A program made the translations under genes and the position numbers. The notes under the pieces were generated by a model, which worked only from the letters and a program-made list of their open reading frames with translations, was not told the origin of the DNA and searched no databases. Below, piece after piece: positions 1-12,291 of a stretch of DNA of 64,000 nucleotides. How positions within the stretch are numbered: position 1 is the first letter of the stretch; each line of letters begins with the position of its first letter. Source of the stretch: Aldrovandia affinis (lineage: Eukaryota > Chordata > Actinopteri > Notacanthiformes > Halosauridae); NCBI GenBank assembly GCA_029706075.1, contig JAINUG010000072.1, positions 3,103,367-3,167,366 of the forward strand, given 5' to 3'.

Positions 1-2679
1 CAATAATGCATTATATTATCATCAAACACAAATGTGCTCACTAGTTATTTGTACATTAAACAATTAAATGTCAGACAAAGAAATTATTCCTGAGTGGTCT
101 TTTTTGTTATACAATGAAAGCCATTAGTGTGTTTGGAGGAGCTTGAAAGGAATAACAAAGAGGGAAATGTAATTAATTTGAATAATGATGGTCATGGTGA
201 CCCTCAACAAAACATGAATAAGAAGCTGTAAACATTAAAATGCAATTATTTGTCTGTTTTGAATGTATGCGAAGGCTTTCACTGTCACTAAAAATGAAGC
301 AATTTCATTCAACGCAACACTTGGATAACGTTTCTAGTATTCCACACACATGCGAGCCAGCGAATGTATTCACAATGGGTAAAAGTCAATACTGAATACC
401 AATTACACGCCTAATGACGAGCAACATATTCCTCAGAGGAGCCTCACAATGCAAACCTTCACGATGCGCGCATACGCTAGCGAATTGTCTTAGCACTTGC
501 TAAGCCGTGTAAGACATTTCGCCTGCGTGTACACTTCATTACTACGAACCATCTATTCATGCGGGGCTCCCATTTTCCGTTTCTTGCTCATTAGATTGAA
601 ATGGAAAACCCTGGGCATTATTCTATTCTGGCACTCAGCATGGCCCACAAGGCTGTGCCATGAGCCCGCATAATAATGCAAGAACAAATTGCCCAGGCTG
701 GCCTCAGTATGACAAAATAACAAGGTAACAACACTCACATTGATAAGTTTTAGGGTCACTGCGGAGGCTTGCTTGCTCATGGAAATCAGCACCATATAGA
801 TATTGTGCATGGAAAACCTTACATGTCCAAAAAAGGATATGTTTCACAGACAACATTTTGTGTCTAAAGGAGGTAGACACTTGAACAAGGGAGTACATTT
901 TCACAGATGAGTGAATACCATCATTTAGCATTTTTGGAAAAGGTTAACAGTCTGCTGACTGTGTGATTCATGGAAACGTTCCAGGTAAATTTATCCCCAG
1001 GGACTTGTCCGTTTATTACCACAATAGAGTTCACAACACAGCATCCCATTTTAGGGCTTGTTTATGACTTCTGAAACACTCCATCCATTGGCATAGGGTG
1101 CAACAGGCTTCCAAAAGAAAACATCTAGGAGGGCATAATTTGGAGAAGCTCTGTGAGGGAACACCAATGTATTAGAAACTATTTCTGCTTGCTATTTACG
1201 TTGAAATCCTTGCCATAGGCATGGCAATCTGAATCCTTCTTCCCGTCAAGTCTGGTGGAAATGGGATGTTTTATTCAGTACTTCAAAGTTATAATTGAAA
1301 CATTGTCGATGACATTCAAGGAGACTTCATTTTTTGTGCCAGGTCCATTGGTAATAACTTCAGGGACATCTAAATATTGAAACTTGCCTATGGGTTGTGG
1401 AAATTCATTTTTGAATGATTTTATTTTTCTTGTAGTGTTGTTTGCTGCAGCAGGATTTGAAGATTAAGTTCAGAAGCTATTTTTTGTTTCTTTGGAAAGC
1501 AGAGACATACACTGCACCCAGTAGGACAGCTTGCAACACAGACATGTAGGATATCAATTTTCTCAATTTTTTTCAGTTTTACAGTTTTTTTATTATGTAA
1601 ATATTACTAGGCCTATATGCAAATTGTTTTGTGAATTTGTAACTAAGTTTAATTGCTCTAGATAATGTTGCTCAGAATAGGTCATAAGTATTGGTCAGTT
1701 GTACAGACATTGCCAACTTAATATGCTCTAATGATAATCGATTTATAACAACTGATTGCACTTACTTACTTCAGCCACTTACTGTCTTTTTAGTTGGTTA
1801 TTTAAGTGCTGTTTAATACAAGTTTAAGATTTCTTCAAGAAAAAACAAAACTTTTCAGTCATGTGCCTGAAATAATAAACAAGATAAACTGGTTAAGTAG
1901 CATATTTTCAGTGAGCTCTTTAGCATATCGATAGAAGCTTGCTACAGTTATCTAACTAGCTAGATATCAAGCAAATTATTTCTAGCAAGATTTTCAAAAT
2001 GCAAAACTTGCAAAATGCTTATAGCTGTGAATAGCCCACAACTGAGGTGAGTGTATATCAGCTTTGCTCTTGTTATGTTCTTTTACCTGGCTAGCTAAGC
2101 AGAGTAGTGTAAGTGGAGGCAATGGTTTTGTGGCACTGCCACTGGCGCAGCTTGCTACAGACACACGATTGCAAAGGGCAGCCAGCCACAGAAGGTTTGC
2201 TGCAGGTGCTGCTGCTCGCTGTGATTGATTAGCAAACGTAAATCTGCAAAGTAGTTAAGATTTCAATCATTGCGGCTTTTTAATTTATTAGGCTATGTCC
2301 TCCCTATTTGATTGAATATGCAGTGCTCCTTCGCTCTACTGCCCCCCATTATAATGTCACCTGCACCTACCACCACAGTCTGCCCTTGGTTTCTAAATGG
2401 TGGTATAAAGAGTGAGCACTCTAGGTAGGTTTGCACTATGGTATTATTTTACTCTTCTACACTGACATGAGTATATATATTATTCATCAGATTGCGTCCA
2501 TTCACATTGCTTTGTTCACAAGCTGTGGTAGAGCTGTCAAACACAGTTTAAAGGCAAATATAGGCCCCTTTCTCTTCCTTGTTTACACAGCAGCAGCTTG
2601 TGTAGCAGCTTTTGTGTCAAGGAGGTAGTCAAGGGGGGTTATTTCAAAATAGAAGTTCGAGAAAACCAAGTGAATAGAC
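1..2679. other. AT-rich non-coding stretch, no feature recognised
   Basis: No open frame here resembles a known protein, and no terminal repeats or RNA-like folds stood out. The short open frames on the minus strand near 553-931 show no domain and are what chance would give in AT-rich DNA. It may be intergenic or intronic. Confidence 0.6.
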
Positions 2680-2680
2680 C

Positions 2681-3423
2681 ATTTTACATTTACATTTACA
2701 ACATTTAGCAGACGCTCTTATCCAGAGCGACTTACAATATGCGCATTAATACATGGTAGGAACAATCATAGTTCGCGCAAGAGATCAGTGCAGTAATACA
2801 GCAATAGACATCATTGTAAGCAGCTGCATACCATACCTGTAACACTGAGAAGGAGAAAATGAGGAGTAAGCACAGATACATATACAAGAAGTATTGGTAT
2901 TGGTAGTAATTCAGTGGTAGTGGAGTCTATAAATGGTGGGTTTTGAGTCTCTTGCGGAAGATAGCAAGTGATTCCGCAGTCCTGATCAATTGCGGAAGGT
3001 CATTCCACCACTGAGGGGTCAGGACAGAGAAGAGGTGAGACCGCGAGGAGCTGCTGCTGGGCACCCGGAGGGATGGGACAGTCAGTTTGCCAGAGGAGGT
3101 GGAGCGGAGGGGTCTGGCTTGGGTGTAGGGTGTGATGAATGTGTCTGGAGGTAAGGGGGAGCAGTTCCTCTAGCCGCTTGAAAAGCAAGCACCAGTGATT
3201 TGAATCTGATGCATGCTGCAATGGGAAACCAGTGCAGAGAGGAGAGTAGAAGGGTGACATGGGTGAACTTAGGTTGATTAAACACCAGACGTGCAGCAGC
3301 ATTCTGGACTAGTTGCAGTGGCTTGATGGTACAGGTCAGTAGGCCTGCCAGCAAGGAATTGCAGTAGTCCAGACGTGAGATCACCAGGGCCTGGACCAGG
3401 AGTTGTATCAAATCAAATCAAAT
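2681..3423 (-). mobile_element. L2-clade LINE, 5'-truncated 3' end
   Basis: The left end carries the tail typical of fish L2 elements: an ACATTT-type short repeat followed by the block containing GCAGACGCTCTTATCC and GCGACTTAC. Reading the minus strand gives the C-terminal part of the L2 reverse-transcriptase protein, with segments such as SRLDYCNSLLAG, LVQNAAARLVFNQPKF and SLVLAFQAARGTAPPYL (about 3082-3411). Only this end and the 3' untranslated region remain, and the reading frame shifts several times, so it is a dead copy. It belongs to the same family as the pieces at 15859, 26118, 28383 and 32256. Confidence 0.9.
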
Positions 3424-3470
3424 GAGATCACCAGGGCCTGGACCAGGAGTTGTATCAAATCAAATCAAAT
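3377..3470. repeat. 47-bp tandem duplication at L2 boundary
   Basis: The unit 3377-3423 is repeated with no change at 3424-3470. It spans the last L2 bases (GAGATCACCAGGGCCTGG) and the TCAAA repeats of the neighbouring element. Identity between the units points to a recent slippage or unequal exchange event. Confidence 0.85.
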
Positions 3471-3860
3471 GTATTATTTATTTGTATTAGCAGCTTTTAC
3501 AATTGAATTGTCACAGAACGCTTCGCTTAACAGAGGGGAGAAGAAAACATGCAGTCAGGCCTAGACCCCCAAATAGGCAAGCCTAAAGGCAACAGTGGCA
3601 AGGAAAAACCATCCACACTTGGGAGGAACCAGACTAAAATGGGGGAGGTGAGCCCATCCTCTTCTGGCTCTTCACCTAGGTTTGGCAGGGTGTGTCCAAG
3701 GTGACTCAGGGCTGATGTTGTGGAGACTTTGCCCCTCCTGAGTTAGGTAGTCAGTCTGGGGGAGACACTATGGAGCTAAACCAATCATGGAGAGGAAGAA
3801 CAGCAGATCCAGGAACTGGGGTTGGTGTGGGGGTGAGGGTTGATGGGGTATAAACTGTTT
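3453..3860. repeat. Teleost interspersed repeat with TCAAA tail
   Basis: The block starts with TCAAATCAAATCAAAT and contains CAGGCCTAGACCCCC and GGCAACAGTGGCAAGG, wording I recognise from a dispersed repeat common in teleost genomes. The pentamer tail suggests the end of a non-LTR element or a SINE using such a tail. I see no coding sequence and cannot name the family. Confidence 0.55.
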
Positions 3861-4264
3861 CAGAGTAGATTTCACACTGAAAATTGTACTGTGTATTTGC
3901 TGTGGTTATGCTGGGATTCTGGCGGTGGAGGATTGTCAGTACATTTCAGTGGCTTATAGTATAATAGTTACGAAACTGGGTTTGTAACTCAGAAGTTGTA
4001 GGCTCAATTCCCAGGTGGGCACTAACGTACTTCAGTAAGGTACTTAAAATGAAATACTTCAGTAAATACAGTGCATCCGGAAAGTATTCACATCGCTTCA
4101 CTTTTTCCACATTTTGTTATGTTACAGCCTTATTCCAAAATTGATTAAATTCATTTTTTTCCTCAGAATTCTACACACAATACCCCATAATGACAAAGTG
4201 AAAAAGGTTTTTTATAAATTTTTGCAAATGTATTAAAAATAAAAAAATAAACCTTCAAACCTGA

Positions 4265-4440
4265 CTCCATCAATCAGACCATCAATGGTAGTGGCTAGAT
4301 GGAAGCTACTCCTGAGTGAAAGGCATATAACAGCCCACCTGGAGTTTGCCAAATGACACTTAAAGGACTCTAAGAGCATCAGGAAAAAGATTATCCGGTC
4401 TGATAAGACACAAATTGAACCTTTTGGCCTGAATGCCAAG
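4265..4440 (+). pseudogene. Tc1 transposase middle segment, inverted
   Basis: Plus-strand translation gives RWKLLLSERHITAHLEFAK, then after a stop HLKDSKSIRKKII, RSDKTQIEPFGLNAK. This matches the stretch that leads into the first catalytic aspartate of Tc1 transposases, usually WSDETKIELFGLNAK. The fragment lies head to head with the minus-strand N-terminal part. The aspartate of SDK is present, but the glutamate of the usual SDET is lost and the fragment is isolated. Confidence 0.8.
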
Positions 4441-4741
4441 TGCTACCATAAAGGTCTGATTGATGGAGGGCTGCAGAGATGTTTGTCCTTCTACCAGGTT
4501 CTCCCATCGCTGCAGAGGAACTCTGAAGCTCTCTTAGAGTGGCCATTGGGTTCTTGGTTACCTCCCTGACCATGGCCCTTCTTGCCTGGTTACTAAGTTT
4601 GGCCAGGCGGCCAGCTCTAAGAAGAGTTGTGGTGGTTCCAAACTTCTTCCATTTCACAATGATGGAGCCCACTCTTCTCCTGGGTGCTTTCAATGCTTTA
4701 GCAATGTTTTTATACTCTTCCCCAGATCTATGCCTCAACAC
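4391..4741 (-). pseudogene. Tc1 transposase, N-terminal DNA-binding part
   Basis: The open frame of 116 codons matches the paired-like DNA-binding region of fish Tc1 transposases: a first helix-turn-helix region (SGEEYKNIAKALKAP, VGSIIVKWKKFGT), a basic GRPR-type linker (here RAGRLAKLS) and a second helix-turn-helix region ending ALHQSDLYG. In the family this region binds the inverted repeats. About 40% of the protein's normal 340 residues would be needed to reach the catalytic core, which does not follow here; beyond residue 97 the frame enters inverted sequence and becomes meaningless. Confidence 0.88.
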
Positions 4742-5859
4742 AATTTTATCTCGGAGGTCTATGGAGAGTTCCTAGGACTTCATGGCTTGGTTTTTACTCT
4801 GACATGCACTGTCAACTGTGGGACCTTATATAGACAGGTGTGTGCCTTTCCAAATCATGTCCAATCAATTTAATTTACCACAGGTGGACTCCAATGAAGT
4901 TCTAGAAACATCTCAAGGATGATCAGTGGAAACAATATGCACCTGAGCTCAATTTTGAGTGTCATAGCAAACGGTGTGAATACTTATGTACATGTGATAT
5001 TTATTTTTTTTATTTTTAATACATTTGCAAAAATTTATAAAAAACTTTTTTCACTTTGTCATTATGGGGTATTGTGTGTAGAATTCTGAGGAAAAAAATG
5101 ATTTTAATCAATTTTGGAATAAGGCTGTAACATAACAAAATGTGAAAAGTGAAGCGATGTGAATACTTTCCGGATGCACTGTATCTAGCAAATATATTGT
5201 ATGGACAGAAATGTAAAAGTGGGTAAGTCGGTCTGTGTAAAATGCCTAAAATTTAATGTTTCAAAGAAATGTATGTTAAATGAGTGATCAGAATTCTATT
5301 ATAATAGAGGTATATAATATGTGTAGATTAGGATTTAAATTAAATCTAGTGTTCTTTGTTAACTTCAAGATTAGTCCTCAGAAATTGTGAAATCTTTACC
5401 ATGTGAAAACCTTTGCCATTAGTTAATTATGTTGATAAAATTGTGCTCAGTGAGGTTGACCTAGGTTATTATTTCCCATTAGCTTCCTATTCACACAAAA
5501 TGACTAAGTGTCTTTGTCGAGAGGTTTGCTCTGCTTGGTGAAGTTCAGATAATTTGGCTTTTTTATCATCACCTGCAGACTCGGTAGAGAAAGTCATGGA
5601 GAGAGGTTTGAGATGAGCTCTTATGAATTTTAATTACTTCCCATAAAACTTGTATTTTAAATGTTTAATTAGTTGAATGACCTTATTTCCCAGTTTTACA
5701 ATGTTGAAATGTACTAGAATACTTTCACTTAAAACAATGCATAATCTGATTATATATTCTATATGGAGACATATGGAAATATGATATAGGACATTTTTCA
5801 CACTGCAGAATACAAGTTAAGCTCGCACAGACATGAGTCGGAGGAAGACACTTAATTGC

Positions 5860-6045
5860 TTTTATACCAGCTGTGGGCTCCCGTATGAGCAGTGGGGGTT
5901 ACTGGTGTTGGACAAGACACTGACAACCCGGCCAACCTGGGACATCATCACCAATTGTACATTGCCCTGTGGGGCTGCTGGCCACAGTTGCCACTTGCAT
6001 GGTCTGGATTTGATACCAGACTGTGGGGCAGTGCCTTAACAGGAT
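5860..6045 (-). repeat. Possible tRNA-derived SINE remnant
   Basis: On the minus strand a B-box-like word GGTATCAAATCC follows a stretch with spacing reminiscent of a tRNA-derived head, and the body resembles the 3' bodies of the SINEs at 43560 and 45230 only loosely. No tail or target duplication is visible. Weak call. Confidence 0.25.
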
Positions 6046-6499
6046 GAATGGCGTTTGTGTTTAATCACTACTAAATTTCATACTGTTTACATCATGTATT
6101 TATTTTTTGCCAATGGAAATTGAATATTTCCACTAGCTTGCCATTTGATTTGTCTATGCATTTTTTGGTATGTTTTATGTTTTTTAAGTTTAAAGCAGTA
6201 TGAATTCTTCAACTGGTTACTCACTTCCTTTCACCGACTGCTCTCCTGCACAATAGTGAGCGTACTTCAGATATGTCACTACAATGTGGGTGACATGGAA
6301 CAACAGTTTGATTTGTTCTTGATTACACATGTGGAAACAAAGCCAGCCCTGTTACATTTTAGTTATCTTTATGTAAATACGAAACTCCTTGATAGCCATC
6401 TATTATTTATCATGAAATAATGCTGGAGCAACTTTATTTAAATTGAATGCCTTTGGTGTACCTGATTAGTTTCAACTAGTTTTGTCCTGCCTCGAGTTC

Positions 6500-7330
6500 T
6501 CTTTTCCCATGCATAGAGACACTCGCCCCTCCCCACAGTGAGAGTTCTGGCAACCAGCCCCAAGACACTCTCCAGTCTTCCAGTGAGAGTTATTGGGCTG
6601 TTGCCCAGAAACGCTCTCCACTGCCGAGTGCGAGCTCTCTTTCAATAAAACCGAGGGCGAGAGGCGGACCCTCTTTCAGGGCACCCTCTCGCTCTCCTCC
6701 ACAATCACACCGAGGGAGAGAGGCGGACACTCTTAGTGCACCCCCTCTCCCTCTTCCCCACACACACAGGAAGCACTCTACTCAGTCACTTTCGACAAAC
6801 GCACACAAAACTCCACAACATCAAACATCAAACATCTATCAAACATCCAACAATCACACAACATGCAACACATGCACACATGCACGCATGCACATGCACA
6901 CACCCCCATCAAGACACAGACAAGTCTCACTTTCAACACTCACACATAATGACCTGACAAGACTAACTGATCCCCCACTCGCCCCACCTGCTCTTAAATA
7001 GGCTTAGTTTCTGCCTGGCTCAGGTGGGACTCGTGAGGCAATCACCCAATCACAATCATTCAACACATTCTCACACAGACACCCAATTAGCCAATTGACT
7101 TCCATATAAATTGACTGATTGACACCAATTCAATAATTAAATAATAATTAAACCAATTATGGCCTTTGGAGCAACCTTCCGGGCCATGGTTTACTCTCAC
7201 ACCCTATGAGAGTGCCAAACCTGCCCCCGGAAAGTCTACATTCTCCAAAGGCCTCCACAACATATAAAGACACAGGCAACCATGCCTCTCCCATGAGGGA
7301 ACCTCAAGCGAGGTTCACTCAGGATACTGA
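6500..7330. other. GC-richer block with short tandem units and a hairpin
   Basis: A roughly 58-bp unit containing ACCGAGGG and GAGAGGCGGAC occurs twice (from about 6651 and 6710), followed by a CA-rich stretch (6840-6910). At 7161-7190 and 7224-7253 lie imperfect inverted arms containing GGCCTTTGGAG and CTCCAAAGGCC, with a smaller hairpin (CTCTCA...TGAGAG) in the loop. No coding sense. It could be part of an unrecognised repeat, but I see no ends. Confidence 0.4.
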
Positions 7331-9277
7331 AGGTTCCATCTTTAAAATGCTATCACAACCCTGGGCCAAGTTTTATTGATCTCACATACTGTATGTAATG
7401 CTTGTCAATAATGTACAGTAATGTATTCATGAATCAATTTTTGTTCAAAACTGTTCTGCTGCTAGTGCATTTACTAATCTAGATTTGGATTTGGAATTTA
7501 AATGATCACACTGTGTATATTTAATTTATTTTTGTGATGTGTTTTGTTTTTCATCCTTCATGAATTTATCATTATTATTCATTTATTATTTTGACTCATT
7601 TATAAATATGTGCAAGACTATAAGAAGGCACACACAAGTCTGCCTTGCCTGAACTGAAAATCAATGCACTTTCCATCTTGTAAAGAGATAGCATCAGCTA
7701 ATATCATCCGTTTACGATATTGGACATTTAATGAAAAATAATATACAACCCCTGGAAAGAGATGAATAAAAAAAATAAAAAATTCACAGCGCTGAGAAGG
7801 GTCGGCGGTTTTGCTTGAAGCAAAGGAGCCCTTGGTGAAATCCCAGCTCTGTATGTGGTAGCCAGCCTGCTTCAGGTAAATCTTATTTGAAAGGCTACTT
7901 GTCTCTTCTCTCAACTAAAAGGGTTGGCTGCATACTAAAACACCTCAGATGCATTTTAGTGATACTGGGGGTGGGGGTGGGGGGTGGGGGACTGTCATCA
8001 CATTGCATTTCAGCCACAAAGTTAAGACCCAAACTCTATTAGTAAAATGAATTGAAATTATGCAGGGGATGTAGTGCACGTTCTAGCTTCAGTGCTCTTG
8101 CTCTAATCTGTATTCCACATCACGATGGTTTGGCAAGTTTCAGGGATTCAAACCAAGAAGGCAATTTACCCAGCATTGGGCTGACATGGCATTTGCAGTT
8201 GTGTGAGCCATTTTGTTCTGCCTTTTACAAGACTGTACTCTTCATTTGGTTGTTATTGAAAATATAAATTTTCATCTTTGTTGCCAGACAAGCATATCGG
8301 ATTAAACAGGATAGGAGTATATCAGGAGTGGCAATCCTGGGCAGTATGTATTGAAGGGGTTACGGGGTTACAGAGGGGTTGCATTACCATGCGTGACTTT
8401 CTAGGAAAGATAAACAAACGTGAAATCCAACATCCATATTTTCCTACTGAGAAATCCAAAAAATTCAAAGACATTTTAAAGGCAGAGAAATGAAGATTAC
8501 CTGAACATTGGCATCATTTAGTATAACTGTACATTGTTAATGCACATATTGGCAAAGTCAGGCTTCCTGAACCCCAAAATGGGATTATGAGCCATCATAT
8601 CCTCTCGATTTTGTCAACGGGTCACCAATTTGAACCAATCACAGTGTTGTGCTATGGAGAGCAATGTTAATGTGTTTGCTTCACAAGTGTCAATAACAGT
8701 ATATGGTACCTCCACTCACAACACCTTACTCTCATTCAAAAATATTAAATAAATTAAGTGTTCTTCCACCCCCATGTCTCCCAAAAAGGAACGGTGATGG
8801 TAGATGTTTATTGGTAGAAATTAATTAGTGATCCATCAATAGCACTGGGGCTTGTAACAAAGCAAAGGGAAACGCAACCATGGTGCTGACACTCCAGGGC
8901 TCAGATACAAATATAATAGGAGGTAATAAAATATGCTGAAGAGGCTCCCTGTGCTGCTCAGTCAGCCGTGAGAGAGAGAGAGAGATAGACGCAATGAGGA
9001 AGATAAAACTGCATGTCTCTGCCATGCATCCCGGATTGGTGAGAAAGTAAACAAGTTAAAATGTCAATTGTCTTAGCTCATGGGGCTTCCACCGAGACAC
9101 AACAGTACAATCACTAATTGTAATCTCTGCATTCATACATGGATGGTGGGATACTCTGGTTTATCTTTGACTTTGTCCTGTGAGCCTCAAACAGGTACAC
9201 CTTTTGAAGCACCTACTCTTGTCCTGTACCTGTGGCGTTTCCATTGTGGAAAATATTAATCAAAACATATACATATA

Positions 9278-10434
9278 CACTCAGTGGTCACATTATTAGG
9301 TGGACCTTTCTAGTACTGGGTAGGACCAGAACAGCCAGATTTATTGGTGACATGGATTCAACAAGGTGCTGGAACCATTCCTCAGAGATTCTGGTCCATG
9401 CTGACATGATAGCATCATGCAGTTCCTGCAGATTTTTCGCCTGCATATTCATGTCGCGAATCTTCCGTTCCACCACGTCCCAAAGCTGCTCGATTGGACT
9501 GAGATCTGGTGACTGTGGAGGCCATTGGAGTACACTGAACTCATTGTCATGTTCCTGGAACCAGCTTGAGATGATATGTGCTTTGTGACATGGCGCATTA
9601 TTCTGCTGGAAGCAGCCATTAGAAGATGGGTAGACTGTGGCCATAAAGGGATGCACATAGTCAGCAACAAGACTCAGGTAGGCTGTGGCATTTAAACAAT
9701 GCTCAATTAGTATTAAGGGGCCTAATGTGTGCCAAGAAAACATTCCCCACACCATTACACCACCACCACCAACCTGAACCGTTGACACAAGGCAGGATGG
9801 ATGCGTGGATTCATGTTGTTTACGCCAAATTCTGCCCCTACCATTTGCATGTCGCAGCAGAAAATTGAGATTCGTTAGACCAGGCGACGTTTTTCCAATC
9901 TTCAACTGTCCAGTTTTGGTGAGCCTGTGCCCACTGTAGCCTCACTTTCCTGTTCTTAGCCTACATGAGTGGAACCCGGTGTGATCTTCTGCTGCTGTAG
10001 CCCATCCACTTCAAGGTTTGGCGTGTTGTGTATTCAGAGATGATCTTCTGCATACCAGGGTTGTAACGTATGGGTATTTGAGTTACTGTCCCATGAGATC
10101 ATTCTCCTCTGCAGTTTCTGAGAACTACTGGATGTTTTTGTTTTTGGCACCATTCTCTGTAAACTCTAGAGACAGTTGTGCATGAAAATCCCATGAGATC
10201 AGCAGTTTCTGAGATACTCACACCACCCTGTCTGGCACCAACAATCATTCCATGGTCAAAATCACTTAGATCACATTTCTTCCCCATTCAGATTTTTGGT
10301 CTGAACAACAACTTAACCTCTTGACCATATCTGCATGCTTTTATGCATTGAGTTGCTGCCACATGATTGACTGATTAGAAAATTGCATTAACGAGCAGGT
10401 GTACAGGTGTACCTAATAAAGTGGCCACTGAGTG
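9278..10434 (-). mobile_element. Tc1/mariner-like element with short inverted repeats
   Basis: The ends read CACTCAGTGG on both sides in inverted orientation, with about 28 similar bases, and are flanked by TA (9276-9277, 10435-10436). The 1157-bp interior holds a transposase in minus orientation in two readable pieces. A partial second copy of the family is at 41592-42415 on the plus strand. Confidence 0.92.
9288..10287 (-). pseudogene. Tc1-like transposase, decayed
   Basis: The N-terminal piece (10099-10287) begins MGKKCDLSDFDHGMIVGARQ and continues with a helix-turn-helix region (ISETADLMGFSCTTVSRVY). The catalytic piece (9288-9905) contains GGGGVMVWGMFSWHTLGPL, FQQNNAPCHKA near 9579-9611 and SPIEQLW near 9480-9505. 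In this family the second catalytic residue is the aspartate of QQDNAPCH, here asparagine, and the first aspartate region (WSDE) is not recognisable upstream of NFLLRHANGR. The glutamate is kept. The frame is broken between the two pieces and runs into the inverted repeat, so the gene is dead. Overall similarity to the family remains high. Confidence 0.88.
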
Positions 10435-12229
10435 TATATATGAATACATTTCCCAAAAATTTTGAAGAAGAACAAAGAATTTGGACGGTCATTACATTTT
10501 ATAAAATTACAGGATTACAGAACAGCACAAAGGCAGACTGCTCAGAATGGTTCATTTGCCTAAAGATGTCATTACATTTTCCTTATTAAACTTGGCCAAC
10601 AGATACCTTAATTAACTTTACTTCATAGTATGCCTCTTAAAACACATAGTATGAGTTGCAGACTGAAGAAACATAATATACTGTATATATACTATATATA
10701 CAGTATACACACACTATATATACACTTTTTTTCTTCTTCTATCAATTGCTTAAGCCATTTATATAATGAATCACTGCACTTATGGCTGGTCTTATGACTT
10801 ATTTCTGGAAGCACAGGATTAGCAAACTTCCTCAGACTATTATGACTAAGACTAAGAATGATGAACAGTGCCACACACTGCCCTTGACATTTGCTTTCAA
10901 ATGTCTCACTTTTATTACCACTGTAAATAAATCCTTGTTATATAATACAGTTGCAGTTTCTTTGAAGGGCTCATATTACTTGTTTTCTTCTCGTCTTACC
11001 CAATGTGAAATACATAGCATGTTTTTTTCAATAATATCCCTTCACACAACTGGATATTTACAGAGGGAAATCAGATCTCAAGACTCCAATATCAATACCC
11101 AGTGAAAAACGGCATCATTGGCCTCTCAATCAGCAATTGCCCTTGAATTTAAGGTCAAATTGTTTTGTTGTCAAATGTTGTACCATGTCTCATAACTCAT
11201 CCTGCATGGCCCTCAGTTAGCCATGCAATTTATAACTTTTAATACTGGTATTGTGTTGCTGTTATGCAAGTGTGTGTATGAATGTGTTGTACTATGAATT
11301 TATATTACTGAAGGGTGACACGTACATAAATAAAACGTACGTGCATAATACATTTGTTAACCACCTGCCGCCCTGCCATCCTTCACGTTGTTAGTGTTCA
11401 CCTGCCACCAAGTTTCCGTGGTGTCGTGTGCCCACATTTTTCTGTGACTGTGAGCCTGAAAGCGAATGCACTTGTTCCTTCATTTTTTAGTGCTCCTTGG
11501 ACATTTTTTAGTGCCCCAGTGAACTCAGCCAACTTAATCTGCAGTTGCTGCGAAGGTGACATCATAGTCATAAAAGCATGAGAGGAACCCTTAAAGGTAA
11601 ACTAAGGACAAATAGTTGGTTTAGCATAGTATTTACTGAATTTTAAAAACCTACAAATAAAAAAAGTATGTCTGTTTGTTTGGCTGGTGACGTCGGCCGA
11701 ATGACATAGAGAGGACCAGTGTACCGTACAATATACAGTAGTTGTAGCTTTTTTATTAAAACTTACTGAAACAATTTAACAAATGTTTTCGATAAACAAA
11801 TGCTATACACATGCTTACAATAGCATTAGCATCTCTGTTTACAGAAAGGGTTCTCACAGTCACGAAGACCTGAGTTATTATCAGCTCAAGTAACTGCCAC
11901 TGCACAATAATTAAAATATAGGAATGCGTCTGTATTTTCTGCAGAGGATGCATGGTTTTGAAAATATTCCTGTTTGTGGTCTGGGCCAGCACAACATACT
12001 GTTGCTATCAATCATTTGGTTTAAATTCAGTTGGAAAATGACAATGAAAAATAGGCATTTGTGGAAAAAAGACGCTTCACTTTGTTATGGTTCTGCCTTT
12101 TCAGTGTTTGACAGCATGCTCAAGCGAAAGTTCTCTCTTGCGGATACTGTGCGATATTGTTGTCTTACAAAAAAAAGAAAGTGAGCAATATCAATATCAA
12201 ATATATATTAACCAAATTATATCTGTTAA
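10435..12229. other. Non-coding, AT-rich
   Basis: No recognised gene or mobile element. A TATATA-rich palindromic patch (about 10678-10712) could form a cruciform but is simple AT sequence. Open frames at 10782-11105 and 11924-12184 have no recognisable domain. Confidence 0.5.
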
Positions 12230-12291
12230 GCGTTTGTGACAATGCATTTGTGAAAAGCGCTATACAAATAAATGTGATTTGATTTGATTTG
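12230..12291 (+). repeat. Short non-LTR tail, GCGCTATACAAATAAA plus TTTGA repeats
   Basis: The word AAGCGCTATACAAATAAA followed by TTTGATTTGATTTGA is a frequent 3' tail of teleost non-LTR retroelements and their SINE partners. Only the tail is recognisable; upstream sequence is not. Confidence 0.6.

Larger units (their letters stand above)
4069..5181 (-). mobile_element. Tc1/mariner element, internally rearranged and deleted
   Basis: Inverted repeats of about 180 bp begin with CAGTGCATCCGGAAAGTATT on each side and are flanked by TA (4067-4068 and 5182-5183), the Tc1 target duplication. A full Tc1 element is about 1.6 kb; this copy is 1113 bp. The N-terminal transposase half lies on the minus strand, while the middle part lies on the plus strand (4265-4440), so the copy carries an internal inversion. 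The C-terminal half is missing. It cannot encode a working transposase. Confidence 0.92.
5182..9277. other. Mostly non-coding; two minor repeat-like spots
   Basis: AT-rich sequence with no recognised gene. Two parts differ: a possible SINE remnant near 5860-6045 and a GC-richer block at 6500-7330, both listed separately. A G/T-rich tract lies at 7965-7990 and a short GA run at 8970-8985. The open frames at 6145-6420, 7618-7914 and 8278-8493 show no domain. Confidence 0.5.

Noticed and set aside
10678-10712. TATATA palindrome as a promoter or replication origin.
   Set aside because: It is simple AT-rich sequence with no accompanying elements or gene.
12230-12291. Complete SINE or LINE copy.
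   Set aside because: Only the tail words are recognisable; upstream sequence shows no head or coding part.
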